From IMG/VR virus record IMGVR_UViG_3300028920_000184, positions 1 to 33,881 of that record: DNA of 33,881 nucleotides; one strand, written 5' to 3'. Positions 19,616-27,924 of the stretch are shown piece after piece. The notes beneath the pieces are model-generated. The model saw nothing but the letters and a program-made list of their open reading frames with translations, was not told where the DNA came from and made no database searches. Each line of letters starts with the position of its first letter. Position 1 is the first letter of the stretch. Source of the stretch: a virus. Made by a program: the position numbers and the translations under genes.

Positions 19616-19703
19616 TTGTGGGAATGTTGTTGACAAGCCGATAATGTTGGCGTATTGGGTTTTGTATTGCGGCGTGGGTATCACGGTTTGGGGGGGATAT
19701 GGG

Positions 19704-19901
19704 ATGGAAGGCGTTGTTTTGGGGGTATTTGAAGTCCCTGATGAGTCGATGGATTTGCTTTTGGCTCGGATAGAGGTAATGCGGTCGCATGATCCTCATC
19801 GTGGTACGACGCGGCTGATTGTCCATTCTTTGACTCGGAACGAGGAGCTGCATGGGCTGAAGGGTGTTTTGAATGGGGGGGGTGTTGATGAACAGGCGTA
19901 G
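19704..19901 (+). CDS. small hypothetical protein, start of the late operon
   Basis: The 65-residue product starts at an ATG a few bases after a G-rich GGGGGGATATGGG. A longer frame from 19644 lacks a ribosome site. The sequence EGVVLGVFEVPDESMDLLLARIEVMRSHDPHRGTTRLIVHSLTRNEELHGLKG suggests a small alpha/beta protein. It overlaps the following lipoprotein gene by 14 bases. It is the first frame after the repeat-rich region and so probably opens the late transcript. No family is recognised. Confidence 0.4.
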   Translation: MEGVVLGVFEVPDESMDLLLARIEVMRSHDPHRGTTRLIVHSLTRNEELHGLKGVLNGGGVDEQA

Positions 19902-20433
19902 GTTTCTTGGTGTCCTGGGCGGCATTTCTGCGGCTCTTTGTCTTGGCGGCTGCACGGTGGTGAATGACCGGTGTATTCGGCTGTCTGATGGCGAGTTGTT
20001 GGTTCCTGGGTCCATGTCTGGGTTCCTTGCTGCTGCGCGTGAGTATTCGGTTGTTGACGAGGCGCTTGTTGGTCCTGTGGTGATGTCGAAATACTATCCG
20101 TTTGTGCAGGATGCTGGCCGACCGCCTGTGATTGTGAGTCACGACTCCGCTTCTTTTGGTGGCGGTCCAGTGATAAACTCCATTCCCGCGGGCCGGCATT
20201 TTGATGTCGGCGTGTATTTTGACATTGGCTTTTGGCGTGGCAAGTCGTTGTCGTCGTTCGCTGAAGAGTGCCGGCGGCAGCGGATTTGGCAGCGCGAGGA
20301 GCTGAACCGGATGATCCGCGAGGCGACGGAGAATCGAGGCATTATCATGGCCACGGCTTTCCGCTTTGGTGATGAGATTAGCCGAAGATATGAGTCTTCT
20401 GACGGCTCCGTTCATGGAGGCTGTCAGAGTTGA
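19888..20433 (+). CDS. lipoprotein with twin-arginine type signal
   Basis: The 181-residue product begins MNRRRFLGVLGGISAALCLGGC: a twin-arginine stretch RRRFLG, a hydrophobic core and a lipobox LGGC ending at Cys22. It should be exported and lipid-anchored, possibly through Tat. The mature part (YSVVDEALVGPVVMSKYYPF ... ESSDGSVHGGC) has no motif known to me. GGGGGGG lies six bases before the chosen ATG. A start five codons upstream would put residues before the basic signal. A lipoprotein placed right before the terminase genes is unusual. Superinfection exclusion or surface masking is possible. Confidence 0.6.
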   Translation: MNRRRFLGVLGGISAALCLGGCTVVNDRCIRLSDGELLVPGSMSGFLAAAREYSVVDEALVGPVVMSKYYPFVQDAGRPPVIVSHDSASFGGGPVINSIPAGRHFDVGVYFDIGFWRGKSLSSFAEECRRQRIWQREELNRMIREATENRGIIMATAFRFGDEISRRYESSDGSVHGGCQS

Positions 20434-20543
20434 TTCCCCCTGTAGTCGTCGTCCTGCCGTCCCCCCTATCGGCATGAAGGCGCACCGGTCCCTGGGGTTC
20501 TCCTTACTAGGGAGAGCTCCGGGGAGCGTTTTTCGGAGCAGTC
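20434..20543 (+). other. intergenic hairpins before the terminase genes
   Basis: TCTCC/GGAGA (about 20500-20515) and GCTC/GAGC (20516-20527, followed by GTTTTT) are adjacent small hairpins. The second resembles a weak intrinsic terminator. Their place directly before the terminase small subunit also suits a packaging (cos/pac) signal. Confidence 0.35.
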
Positions 20544-20933
20544 ATGGAAGAGGCGACGGATTCCCTGAGTGAGCAGTTGCGGGCGGCGGCTCGCGAGCTC
20601 GGTGGGTGGGACCGGAGCGAGGGCTCTGCCCCCGCGGTCGAGCAGAAGAAGCTGAGCTTGGTCGAGATGATCGAATGGGCTCTTGAGCATTTGGATGACA
20701 AGAAGGTGAAAGGCGTCGGACACGCGCCCTGCCCCGGCGCCTGGAGCCTTCTTGAGTGGGGTCGAGACAACAAGAAGGAGTTTATGGGCGGTTTCGTGGC
20801 GAAGTTGATCCCGAGCCGCAGTCAGTTGGAAATGGCCGAGAGAATCCGCGATGATGGACGCGACCTATCAGATCGAATCTCCGAGATTCGCAGACTCAAG
20901 GATCAAGACACGCTATTTCAATCTTGTTCCTAA
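20544..20933 (+). CDS. probable terminase small subunit
   Basis: The 129-residue product is mostly helical (DSLSEQLRAAARELGGWD; KLSLVEMIEWALEHLDDKK; RSQLEMAERIRDDGRDLSDRISEIRRL) and lies immediately before, and overlapping by 83 bases, the terminase large subunit gene. Position, size and helical character fit a small terminase that recognises the packaging site and loads the large subunit. No helix-turn-helix motif is obvious, so the call rests mainly on context. The segment HAPCPGAWSLLEWGRDNKKEF may be the central domain. Confidence 0.5.
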   Translation: MEEATDSLSEQLRAAARELGGWDRSEGSAPAVEQKKLSLVEMIEWALEHLDDKKVKGVGHAPCPGAWSLLEWGRDNKKEFMGGFVAKLIPSRSQLEMAERIRDDGRDLSDRISEIRRLKDQDTLFQSCS

Positions 20934-22755
20934 CGAGTATGACGCGAATCTGGTCTTCCGTGAGAAGATCATCCGTCGTTGCGACGAGGACGATGCTTTC
21001 GCGCAAGATGTTTGGATGATGTGCGCCCGGGATCCTCTGTTTTTCGTATCGACATTTTGCTGGACGCATGATCCCCGCCGATTTGGCCGCTCCTCCCTCC
21101 CGTTTATCCCTTATCCATTCCAAGAAAAGACGATCCTGACGCTGATCTCCTGGGTGATTGACCAGCGTCCGGGGACCTGCAAGAAGTCGCGTGACATGGG
21201 CCTGAGCTGGATTGCGGTCTATGTGAGCGTTTGGCTTTGGCTGTTCCATGAGGTAGATATTCTGTTCGGCAGCCGGAAGAAGGACCTTGTTGACAAGACT
21301 GGCGACAAGGTTTCGATCTTCTGGAAGATTGATTTTGTGATTGATTGGCTCCCGAAGTTCATGCGGCCTCCGCGCACCGATCGGCGCGGTCGTGACTGCC
21401 GGACGAATATGCACTGGGAGAATCCACTCAACGGATCGACGATCGACGGCGAGAGCACGAACGACAACTTCGGCCGCGGTAACAGACGGACGGTGGTTTG
21501 GCCGGATGAGTTTGCAAGTGTGCCGGACGGCAATGCGATCATGGAAGGTGTGATGGATACGAGCCCATGCGTGATCCCATTCTCAACGCCCAAAGGGACA
21601 CAGACCGAGTTCAGGCGCCTCAATCAGAACAAGGATTGGGGCTATATTTTCTGCCATTGGTCCGAGCATCCCGAGAAGCGGATCGGGCTCTATCGGGTCA
21701 CGGATGTGAAGGGTGAGAAGAAGCTGGAGATCATCGACAAGGACTGGCACAATGAGAACCCTGACTACGAGTTCATCATGGAGCCTGGCCTGCGCGAAGG
21801 GCTGAGAAGCGTTTGGTATGATGTCCAGTGGCGCCAGCGATCACGCCTCCAGCTCGCCCAGGAAGTCGATGGCGACGACAACGCATCTGCAAACCAGTTC
21901 TTCGATGTGGTGATTGTGTCCCGAATCATGGAGGACAATACCCTGCCAGCGGTCGATCGTGGCGATCTGATCTACAGCACAGAGACGTACAAGCCTGAGA
22001 ATTGGCGGGCGAACCAGAACGGTCTTTTCAAGCTGTGGTTCATCCCGAAGGAGTTTGAGCAAGACGGCCTGAAGAAGTACCGGCCGGATGCCAAAAAGCA
22101 GTTTTCCGTTGGAGCTGATATTGCGGTGGGGACAGGTGCGAGCAACAGTACGCTCCATGTGATCGACAACGACACGAAGGAGACGGTTGCGACGTTCGCC
22201 TGCCCGAATATGCGGCCGCACCAGTTTGCGGAGTTGACCGTTGCGTTCTGCCTTTGGATGAATGAGGCATACCTGATCTGGGAGTCAAACGGGCCGGGTA
22301 AGGAGTTCGGCCAGCGCGTGATGGAGCTTGGGTACAGGAATGTCTACTACCGGAGGCAAGAGGATAGTCTGAAGAAGACACAGACGGATGTTGCCGGCTG
22401 GTGGTCTTCTGGCGGGATTGACGGCAGCAAGAGGCAGCTCCTCGGTGAGCTTAGCCGTGCAGTTGAGTGTGGTGAGTTCAAGGTGCTCGATGTCGAGACG
22501 CTAGGCGAGTGCCCTGAGATCGTCCTACTGGATGATGGTAGCGTCGGGCATAGTGCAGAGAAGAACAATCCTGATAGCTCCGGGGCGAAGTCGAACCACG
22601 CAGACCGCGTGATCGCCGCGGCTCTCGCTTGGAAGGGCGCCTGTATGCGGCCGTATGAAGAGGAGCGGGAAGAGGAAGAGCGCCCGTCCTACGAGTGTGC
22701 GAAGCGTCGTCGTCTTGAATGGGAAGATGAACAGCGAAAGGCTGAAGAATGGTAG
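20851..22755 (+). CDS. terL: terminase large subunit (ATPase and nuclease)
   Basis: The 634-residue product has a deviant Walker A KKSRDMGLSW (111-120), Walker B RRTVVWPDE with Asp219/Glu220, and the coupling motif STPKGT (245-250), then a C-terminal RNase H-like nuclease with Asp423 (GADIAVGTG), Glu478 (LIWESNGPG) and Asp585 (NHADRVIAA). It pumps DNA into the procapsid and cuts concatemers. The start is the first of two adjacent ATG codons. The long overlap with the small subunit gene is unusual, but no later in-frame start precedes conserved sequence. The C-terminal 35 residues are a charged Glu/Arg tail that probably contacts the portal. Confidence 0.93.
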   Translation: MMDATYQIESPRFADSRIKTRYFNLVPNEYDANLVFREKIIRRCDEDDAFAQDVWMMCARDPLFFVSTFCWTHDPRRFGRSSLPFIPYPFQEKTILTLISWVIDQRPGTCKKSRDMGLSWIAVYVSVWLWLFHEVDILFGSRKKDLVDKTGDKVSIFWKIDFVIDWLPKFMRPPRTDRRGRDCRTNMHWENPLNGSTIDGESTNDNFGRGNRRTVVWPDEFASVPDGNAIMEGVMDTSPCVIPFSTPKGTQTEFRRLNQNKDWGYIFCHWSEHPEKRIGLYRVTDVKGEKKLEIIDKDWHNENPDYEFIMEPGLREGLRSVWYDVQWRQRSRLQLAQEVDGDDNASANQFFDVVIVSRIMEDNTLPAVDRGDLIYSTETYKPENWRANQNGLFKLWFIPKEFEQDGLKKYRPDAKKQFSVGADIAVGTGASNSTLHVIDNDTKETVATFACPNMRPHQFAELTVAFCLWMNEAYLIWESNGPGKEFGQRVMELGYRNVYYRRQEDSLKKTQTDVAGWWSSGGIDGSKRQLLGELSRAVECGEFKVLDVETLGECPEIVLLDDGSVGHSAEKNNPDSSGAKSNHADRVIAAALAWKGACMRPYEEEREEEERPSYECAKRRRLEWEDEQRKAEEW

Positions 22756-24482
22756 ACAAGTTCAGTACGCCGAAGGTGCAAACAGACGATTACGCCAAGA
22801 GGCTTTACGACGCGATGGAGTGCAGCCAGAAGGCGATTGAACCATTCCTGAAGTTCAGAGAGAAGGCAATGCGGGTGTCTGCCGGAGGGCATTACGGTAG
22901 CACTCCTGGTAAGAGGATGCCGATCAACAAGATGTCGCAGGGCGTGAAGACCTATAGCCGATTGCTTTCCAGCCGAAACCCGGCGTTCAAGCTGAGCACA
23001 GATGACAGTACGCGCCGTTGGGTAGCAGAGCTGTTCAGGACGCATATCCAGGACGCGCTGAAGAATATCAAGTTCAAGAAGACCATGCAGGACGTGATTC
23101 AGGACGCGATCTACCTGTTCGGCGTGACGAAGACCGGGATCGCGACGAGCGACGAAGTTTGGGAATATGAGGACAGCCTTCTCGATCTCCAGGATCCGTA
23201 TATCAAGCGCGTGAGCCCGGATCACTTTCTGCCGGACATGAGCGCGAGGTCCTGGGAGGCAATGCACTGGTGCGCGGATCTGGTCGAGGAAGACTATCAG
23301 TACATGATGGAGAGCGGGCTCTACAAGAACACGGATCAGTTGAGGCAGGTTGGAAATGACGAGGACAGGAATCAGGATGGCGCTGCCGGCCTGAGCCGCG
23401 ATAGTGGTATCCATGACAATGTGCTTTACCCACGGACCCGGGTGTGGAAGGTCTACGTCCCACGCGAGCGCATTATTATCACTCTCCCGTATCACGGCGG
23501 GAAGGCTCTTCGGTATCAAGACTACTACGGCCCGGAAGGCGGTCCATATCACATCCTTGAGTTTGAGCGCATGACGGACAATCTCATGCCGGTGTCGATG
23601 GCGATGCAGTGGTTCGATCTGAACGATCTGGCGAACAAGCTGGTCCGTAAGATGATGCACCAAGCTGAGAGGCAAAAGACTTTCGGGCTGGTGCAGAAGG
23701 GTTCTGCCCGTAGCGGGAAAACAATTCTTAACGACAGCCAGGACGGCGGGATTTACGCGGTAGACAATCCGAATGGCGCACAGGAAATGTCAATCGGCGG
23801 TGTCAATGAAAAGAACTTCGGGTTCCTGAGTTGGTCTTTGGGCCAGCTCAACAATGCACAGAACAATCTTGAGCTGTTGTCTGGGACGGCCGCGCAGGCC
23901 GATACCGCCCGGCAAGAAGAAATGCTTGCACAGAGATCGAATGTGACCGTCCAGGATATGCACGACATTATCAAGGACTTCATGGAAGACAACATGAGGG
24001 ACCTTGTTTGGTACGAGAGGACCGAGCCAATCCGAGTCAGAGCACAGCAGGTACGGGTGAACGGTGTTGACGTGGAGGCGACAGACTGGTTGACGCCATC
24101 CATGCTTGAGCACGACTACTCTCTTGAGATCGAGCCGTATAGCATGATGCCGCGGAGCCCGAATGAGGACCTGAACCTTCTGAAGTCGATTCTTGGCGAG
24201 GTTGTTATGCCGCTCATGCCCAACTTCCAGCAACAGGGGATCACGCTGGACAGTGAGGAGCTACTGCGATTTGTGGGCGAGAAGAGCGATCTCAAGGAGT
24301 TGGGAGAGCTCTTTACTACGCTAACCGGCGAAGCTATGGAAGGTGCTGCTCCAGGTTTGAAGCCGGCTAAGGCAGCACACACGAAGCGTGAATATGTGAG
24401 GAGAAATGTAAGCGCCTCTACGCAGCAGGGCGCCGAGGCGCAGCTTGTTGAGGCAATGAGCCAGATGAACGCACTGGGGTAA
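22749..24482 (+). CDS. portal (head-tail connector) protein
   Basis: The 577-residue product follows the large terminase (7-base overlap) and precedes scaffold and capsid genes, the usual portal position. Sequence features agree with podovirus-type portals: an N-terminal helical part, DPYIKRVSPDHFLPDMSAR (about 153-171), the wing region with FERMTDNLMPVSMAMQWFDLNDLANKLVRKMMHQAER (split at about 270-310), GGVNEKNFGFLSWSLGQLNNAQNNLELLSG (split at about 350-380) and QEEMLAQRSNVTVQDMHD. The portal forms the dodecameric DNA channel and a docking site for the terminase. No tail protease domain is fused. Confidence 0.8.
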   Translation: MVDKFSTPKVQTDDYAKRLYDAMECSQKAIEPFLKFREKAMRVSAGGHYGSTPGKRMPINKMSQGVKTYSRLLSSRNPAFKLSTDDSTRRWVAELFRTHIQDALKNIKFKKTMQDVIQDAIYLFGVTKTGIATSDEVWEYEDSLLDLQDPYIKRVSPDHFLPDMSARSWEAMHWCADLVEEDYQYMMESGLYKNTDQLRQVGNDEDRNQDGAAGLSRDSGIHDNVLYPRTRVWKVYVPRERIIITLPYHGGKALRYQDYYGPEGGPYHILEFERMTDNLMPVSMAMQWFDLNDLANKLVRKMMHQAERQKTFGLVQKGSARSGKTILNDSQDGGIYAVDNPNGAQEMSIGGVNEKNFGFLSWSLGQLNNAQNNLELLSGTAAQADTARQEEMLAQRSNVTVQDMHDIIKDFMEDNMRDLVWYERTEPIRVRAQQVRVNGVDVEATDWLTPSMLEHDYSLEIEPYSMMPRSPNEDLNLLKSILGEVVMPLMPNFQQQGITLDSEELLRFVGEKSDLKELGELFTTLTGEAMEGAAPGLKPAKAAHTKREYVRRNVSASTQQGAEAQLVEAMSQMNALG

Positions 24483-24484
24483 TC

Positions 24485-24808
24485 ATGGACATCGACAGAC
24501 TAGCAGAGATCGTGGATCAGAAGTTTGAAAAGCTGTATACCCAAACGAACCGGAACCATGAGCAGGTCGGTACGCGACTGACTGTTCTGGAGACGAAGTT
24601 CGACGTGGCAGAGGAAGCTATCAAGAAGCACCAGAGCGGGTGCGACAAGTTGAACCATCTTGCGGATCGTGTTGATCGGCACGTCAACGATACGAATAGG
24701 CATGAGCCTCAGTTGGCGTTGAGCGGCAAGGAGCTCGTCAAGGTTGTGCTTACTGCCGTCATCATAATCGGATCCATTGGCTATATCGTCTATGAGGCAA
24801 TCAAGTAG
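24485..24808 (+). CDS. coiled-coil membrane protein, holin-like
   Basis: The 107-residue product has an N-terminal coiled coil (LAEIVDQKFEKLYTQTNRNHEQVGTRLTVLETKFDVAEEAIKKH, split at about 6-50) and one C-terminal transmembrane helix (KVVLTAVIIIGSIGYIVYEAI, about 86-106). This layout equals hemolysin XhlA-type phage proteins, which act with or as holins. Its place inside the head gene cluster is unusual, and a membrane role in assembly is an alternative. It starts three bases after the portal stop, with GGGG upstream. Confidence 0.55.
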   Translation: MDIDRLAEIVDQKFEKLYTQTNRNHEQVGTRLTVLETKFDVAEEAIKKHQSGCDKLNHLADRVDRHVNDTNRHEPQLALSGKELVKVVLTAVIIIGSIGYIVYEAIK

Positions 24809-24817
24809 GAGAAGGAA

Positions 24818-25357
24818 ATGTATAACGCCCATGTACTGACGCACTGTGAGGACCCGTCCGTGTGGACCGCGTTCGATACGGACACGGCGAATCTGGACGT
24901 GACGTTTGAGCACGTCACCAGAACCAGGGCCCTCAATTTCGACAAGGCCAATACCGCTGCGAACGCAACGATCGCAGGCATCTATCACGACGCCTGGGAC
25001 GATGATCGTAGCAACCAGTACAAGGGGCTGGATCTGAGTATGTGGTGTCCTCACGACCGACTGATCTGGGTGATGAAGATCGGTGCGCTGACGAATGTGG
25101 CGAACACGTTTATCCGGCTCGGCACAGACGCCAATAATTACACCGAATGGCGCGTTATTGATTCCGACTTGGATGCGAGCAGTTGGAATGTCTGCGACGT
25201 TCAGTTTGGCGTTCCCGCCGCCCAGGTCGGGAAGGGCCTCGATCCACGGCAGCTCCAGTATCTTGCCTTCGGTGTGACGTTCGATGCGGAGGCGAACGCT
25301 CTGACGGACATCATTCTTGACTGCGTGTACCTGATTGCAGCGAAGAGGACCTTCTAA
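24818..25357 (+). CDS. virion protein with a jelly-roll-like carbohydrate-binding fold
   Basis: The 179-residue product (ITFRLGTDANNYTEWRVIDSDLDASSWNVCDV-like, about 100-130) has the alternation of strands and the 'NYTEWRV ... GWN/SWN' wording seen in phage-tail and capsid-associated jelly-roll domains. There are no transmembrane segments. It lies between the holin-like gene and the scaffold region, so it could be a head decoration or fibre protein that binds host glycans. Its stop overlaps the next start (TAATG). The fold call is visual and tentative. Confidence 0.45.
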   Translation: MYNAHVLTHCEDPSVWTAFDTDTANLDVTFEHVTRTRALNFDKANTAANATIAGIYHDAWDDDRSNQYKGLDLSMWCPHDRLIWVMKIGALTNVANTFIRLGTDANNYTEWRVIDSDLDASSWNVCDVQFGVPAAQVGKGLDPRQLQYLAFGVTFDAEANALTDIILDCVYLIAAKRTF

Positions 25358-25899
25358 TGCTTTACGAGTTCCTGAATGAACGGACGGGGGAACGACGAGA
25401 GCTTCAGTTCACCCTTGGCGAGCTTAAACGCAAGAGCAAGACGCTCATGCGCGACGGCCGCAAGTGTGACGGCATTATGATCGACGGTGAGTGGTGGCAG
25501 AGGATCTACGAGTTTCAGGCGCCGACGCCGAAGTGGACGCGTGGGCTTCGCCTCAACTCGATCGCCTGTCACCCAGACGATGCGAGGGAGACACAGGATT
25601 ATCTTCGGCGCGTGACAGGTGAGGCCGGGATCCAGGTAGACAAGGAGACAGGCCAGGTCGTTGTCTACTCGCAGAAGCAAAAGGTTAAGGCCGCGGCAGC
25701 GATGGACGGCTGCGTGGATTTGGACGGTGGATATACGGCCGACGACAAGAACATCTTGCTCGGCCAAAAGGAACGCAAGGAGAAACAGAATGTCAGACGA
25801 AACGGTACTGGAACAGATGGCGTCAATCGCAGAAAGGGATGGCGAGAGCACTTCAAGCCAAAGCCAGTCCCAGTCGCAGGAGAGTCAAGCGGAGCCTGA
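25357..25899 (+). CDS. hypothetical head-module protein
   Basis: The 180-residue product begins LYEFLNERTGERRELQFTLGELKRKSK, weakly like the opening of FmdB-type regulators but without their cysteines, and ends in a basic, low-complexity tail (KERKEKQNVRRNGTGTDGVNRRKGWREHFKPKPVP). The last 110 bases overlap the next gene in another frame, so part of its tail shares DNA with the start of the scaffold-like protein. It probably belongs to head assembly by position. No function is recognised. Confidence 0.5.
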   Translation: MLYEFLNERTGERRELQFTLGELKRKSKTLMRDGRKCDGIMIDGEWWQRIYEFQAPTPKWTRGLRLNSIACHPDDARETQDYLRRVTGEAGIQVDKETGQVVVYSQKQKVKAAAAMDGCVDLDGGYTADDKNILLGQKERKEKQNVRRNGTGTDGVNRRKGWREHFKPKPVPVAGESSGA

Positions 25900-26767
25900 A
25901 TCCGATGCTATGCCGGATCAGGGCGGTGATGATGATTCCACCGCGTCCAAAGGCGATTCCAGCGAAGGCGAGGAAGGCAGTTCAAGCCAGGAGCTCTTTG
26001 ACCGAGCCGCTGAGATTGGGTTCAGCAAGGAGGAAGTGGAATCCTGGGGCGAGAACGCCGAAGCCATTGTGAACCGTGTGTCTACGGCCCATGCGTCAAA
26101 GATCGCTGAGCTTGGCAAGGCGATCATTGAACAGCAGGCCAAAGCCGCGCAACAGGGTGGCGAAGAGGGTGCGACTGCGGAGCAGTCCACAGTACAGATG
26201 CAGGCCGATGAGGATGTCAAGAAGGCGCTTGAGGATGCCGGGTTTGATGAGTCAGACCCGCTCTACAAGATCATGTTGCAGCAACAGACGATGCTGAAGC
26301 AGCAACAGGATTTCATCGACCAGCAAAAACAGGCAACTCAACCGGATGCTCAGGCAGCACAGGCCAAAGTGTTTGAGGAGGTCGAGGAGGTCTTTTCTGG
26401 TATGCCAGAGGACGTGAAGGCTCTCTGGGGTGGCGGGAAGATCTACGAAACCAAGTCTGGGACCGAGCAAGGCGACTTCGTGGACAGGATGTTGAACACG
26501 ATGGACGCATTGCGGGCCGGGTACGAGCATACCGGGAAAGAGGTCAAGTTGAAGGATCTCGCCAATCAGGCAATGAGTATTCATGCCGCTGATGCGCTGA
26601 AAGTAGCGCATGAGAAAGAGATCGCCGGCCGGGTGAAGAAGCGCAAAGCCGGATCAACGACGCCTCCTTCCCAACGCGAGAACACGGCCACGAAGCCCAA
26701 CACGGAAGAAAGCGCCAAGGCCGAGCTGCGTGAAGTGATGGAAGAGTTTGGCATGGGTGGCAATTAG
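25790..26767 (+). CDS. probable scaffolding protein
   Basis: The 325-residue product starts at an ATG seven bases after AAGGAG; the open frame upstream is not used. It is acidic and Gln/Ser-rich with low-complexity N-terminal repeats (SQSQSQSQESQ), long helices (EVESWGENAEAIVNRVSTAHASKIAELGKAIIEQQAKAAQQ; YKIMLQQQTMLKQQQDFIDQQKQAT) and a basic helical end near KKRKAGS. These are scaffolding traits, and it lies directly before the major capsid gene. Scaffold guides procapsid assembly and then leaves. Sequence families of scaffolds are too diverse for a firm match. Confidence 0.7.
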   Translation: MSDETVLEQMASIAERDGESTSSQSQSQSQESQAEPESDAMPDQGGDDDSTASKGDSSEGEEGSSSQELFDRAAEIGFSKEEVESWGENAEAIVNRVSTAHASKIAELGKAIIEQQAKAAQQGGEEGATAEQSTVQMQADEDVKKALEDAGFDESDPLYKIMLQQQTMLKQQQDFIDQQKQATQPDAQAAQAKVFEEVEEVFSGMPEDVKALWGGGKIYETKSGTEQGDFVDRMLNTMDALRAGYEHTGKEVKLKDLANQAMSIHAADALKVAHEKEIAGRVKKRKAGSTTPPSQRENTATKPNTEESAKAELREVMEEFGMGGN

Positions 26768-26787
26768 CCGCCTGAAGGAGAAATAAA

Positions 26788-27861
26788 ATGGGAAGCGGAG
26801 TATCCTATCCTCAGAAGAGTGATGAAGCGATGCTTGATTTCGTTCGCGCTGCGTATGCGAAGGTCATCAAGAAGGGTTTTGAAGTCATCTGCCGCGACTA
26901 CCAGGATTATCTGGTTGGTTGGTGGTTCTCGCAGGGCCGCGACAAGTCCCGCACCGGCAGTCGTTGTACTTGGTTCCTTGACTACCGCAAGGGGACGAGT
27001 GCGAAACACGCGAGCTGGACCGAGCCGGATGCCGTCAGCGTTCAGCAGAACATGAAGCAGGCCCACGCACAGTGGACCCACTTCCAGTATGACTTTGGGT
27101 GGTTCCGTCAGGAATTGCTCATGGTGCAGAACGACGCCGATGCGCTCTATGACCTGATGGCGAGCCGCCGGGTTAGCGAGCAGGTTGGCGCTATGGAAGA
27201 CGAGCTGGAGCCGAAAGTGTGGACCGCGCCCACGGATGAGGCTGATGCCGAAGACAATCCGATGGGCATCCCGTTCTGGGTTCAGAAGAACAAGACGACC
27301 GGGATCACTGGCGGCTGGAATGGTGGCGATCCTTCCGGATTCACCAATGGCGCTGGCGGGATCACTGTTGCTTCTGCCCCTGGCTGGAACAACTACACTG
27401 GCGCCTACACGGCGATCAGCAACGAAGATCTCATCAAGATCCTTCGTCGCGCCATGTATAAGCTGCGCTTCAAGGCGCCTGGGATTCTCGGCAAGGACAT
27501 CCCGAAGGAGCGCATGAACACGCACCTTCTGATGGGCCTGGAAATGCAGCTCGATCTGGTCGATGTTGCGAAGAACAACAACGACCGCCTCGGTTGGGAT
27601 CTCGGCAAGGGCGACATGGAGACGAAGTTCTACGGCCACGGCCTTGAGATTGTCCCCTATCTGGACAACGACACCGACAACCCGATCTACCTGATCGACT
27701 ACAACACCCTGTTCCCGATCACCCTGAAGGGCGACCGGTTCCGCGAGAGCAAGCCGAAGATCGACGATAAGAACCACAACTGCTACGTCGTCTTTACGGA
27801 TCTCACCTACCAGTACGTTTGCACGAACCGCAAGCGCAACGGCGTGATCTGCTCTGTGTGA
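26788..27861 (+). CDS. major capsid protein
   Basis: The 357-residue product follows scaffold, starts behind AAGGAG and is the best candidate for the major head protein: one domain of mixed alpha/beta character with a helical N-terminus (SDEAMLDFVRAAYAKVIKKGFEVI), a long insertion-like part (DPSGFTNGAGGITVASAPG), a strand-helix region ISNEDLIKILRRAMYKLRFKAP and an ending FRESKPKIDDKNHNCYVVFTDLTYQYVCTNRKRNGV, typical of HK97-fold capsid E-loop and P/A-domain arrangement. Codon use is the most regular of the window, as expected for a highly expressed gene. The fold assignment is inferred from order and length. Confidence 0.75.
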   Translation: MGSGVSYPQKSDEAMLDFVRAAYAKVIKKGFEVICRDYQDYLVGWWFSQGRDKSRTGSRCTWFLDYRKGTSAKHASWTEPDAVSVQQNMKQAHAQWTHFQYDFGWFRQELLMVQNDADALYDLMASRRVSEQVGAMEDELEPKVWTAPTDEADAEDNPMGIPFWVQKNKTTGITGGWNGGDPSGFTNGAGGITVASAPGWNNYTGAYTAISNEDLIKILRRAMYKLRFKAPGILGKDIPKERMNTHLLMGLEMQLDLVDVAKNNNDRLGWDLGKGDMETKFYGHGLEIVPYLDNDTDNPIYLIDYNTLFPITLKGDRFRESKPKIDDKNHNCYVVFTDLTYQYVCTNRKRNGVICSV

Positions 27862-27924
27862 GAGTAGGTAGTTGGACTTTTTGGATTTCGTGTTTGACCA
27901 TTTGTGATGTGAAAGGAAATAACA

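Larger units (their letters stand above)
18425..19703. other. long non-coding segment: G-rich repeats, then AT-rich iteron-like DNA
   Basis: No reading frame here has a ribosome site and normal composition. Those present on the minus strand encode Pro/Arg/Ser-rich sequence that simply mirrors the G-rich + strand. From 18425 to about 19300 the DNA is very GC-rich, with long G runs (18664-18680), a tandem octamer (19079-19116) and ten copies of GGCCTGC on one strand. From about 19430 to 19640 it turns AT-rich with GTGAAAA repeats and long T runs. Weak -35 candidates for the late operon are TTGACA at 19630 and TTGTGG at 19616 (with GATAAT at 19640). It separates early from late genes just before the terminase and is a candidate origin, packaging or late-control region. 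Confidence 0.55.
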
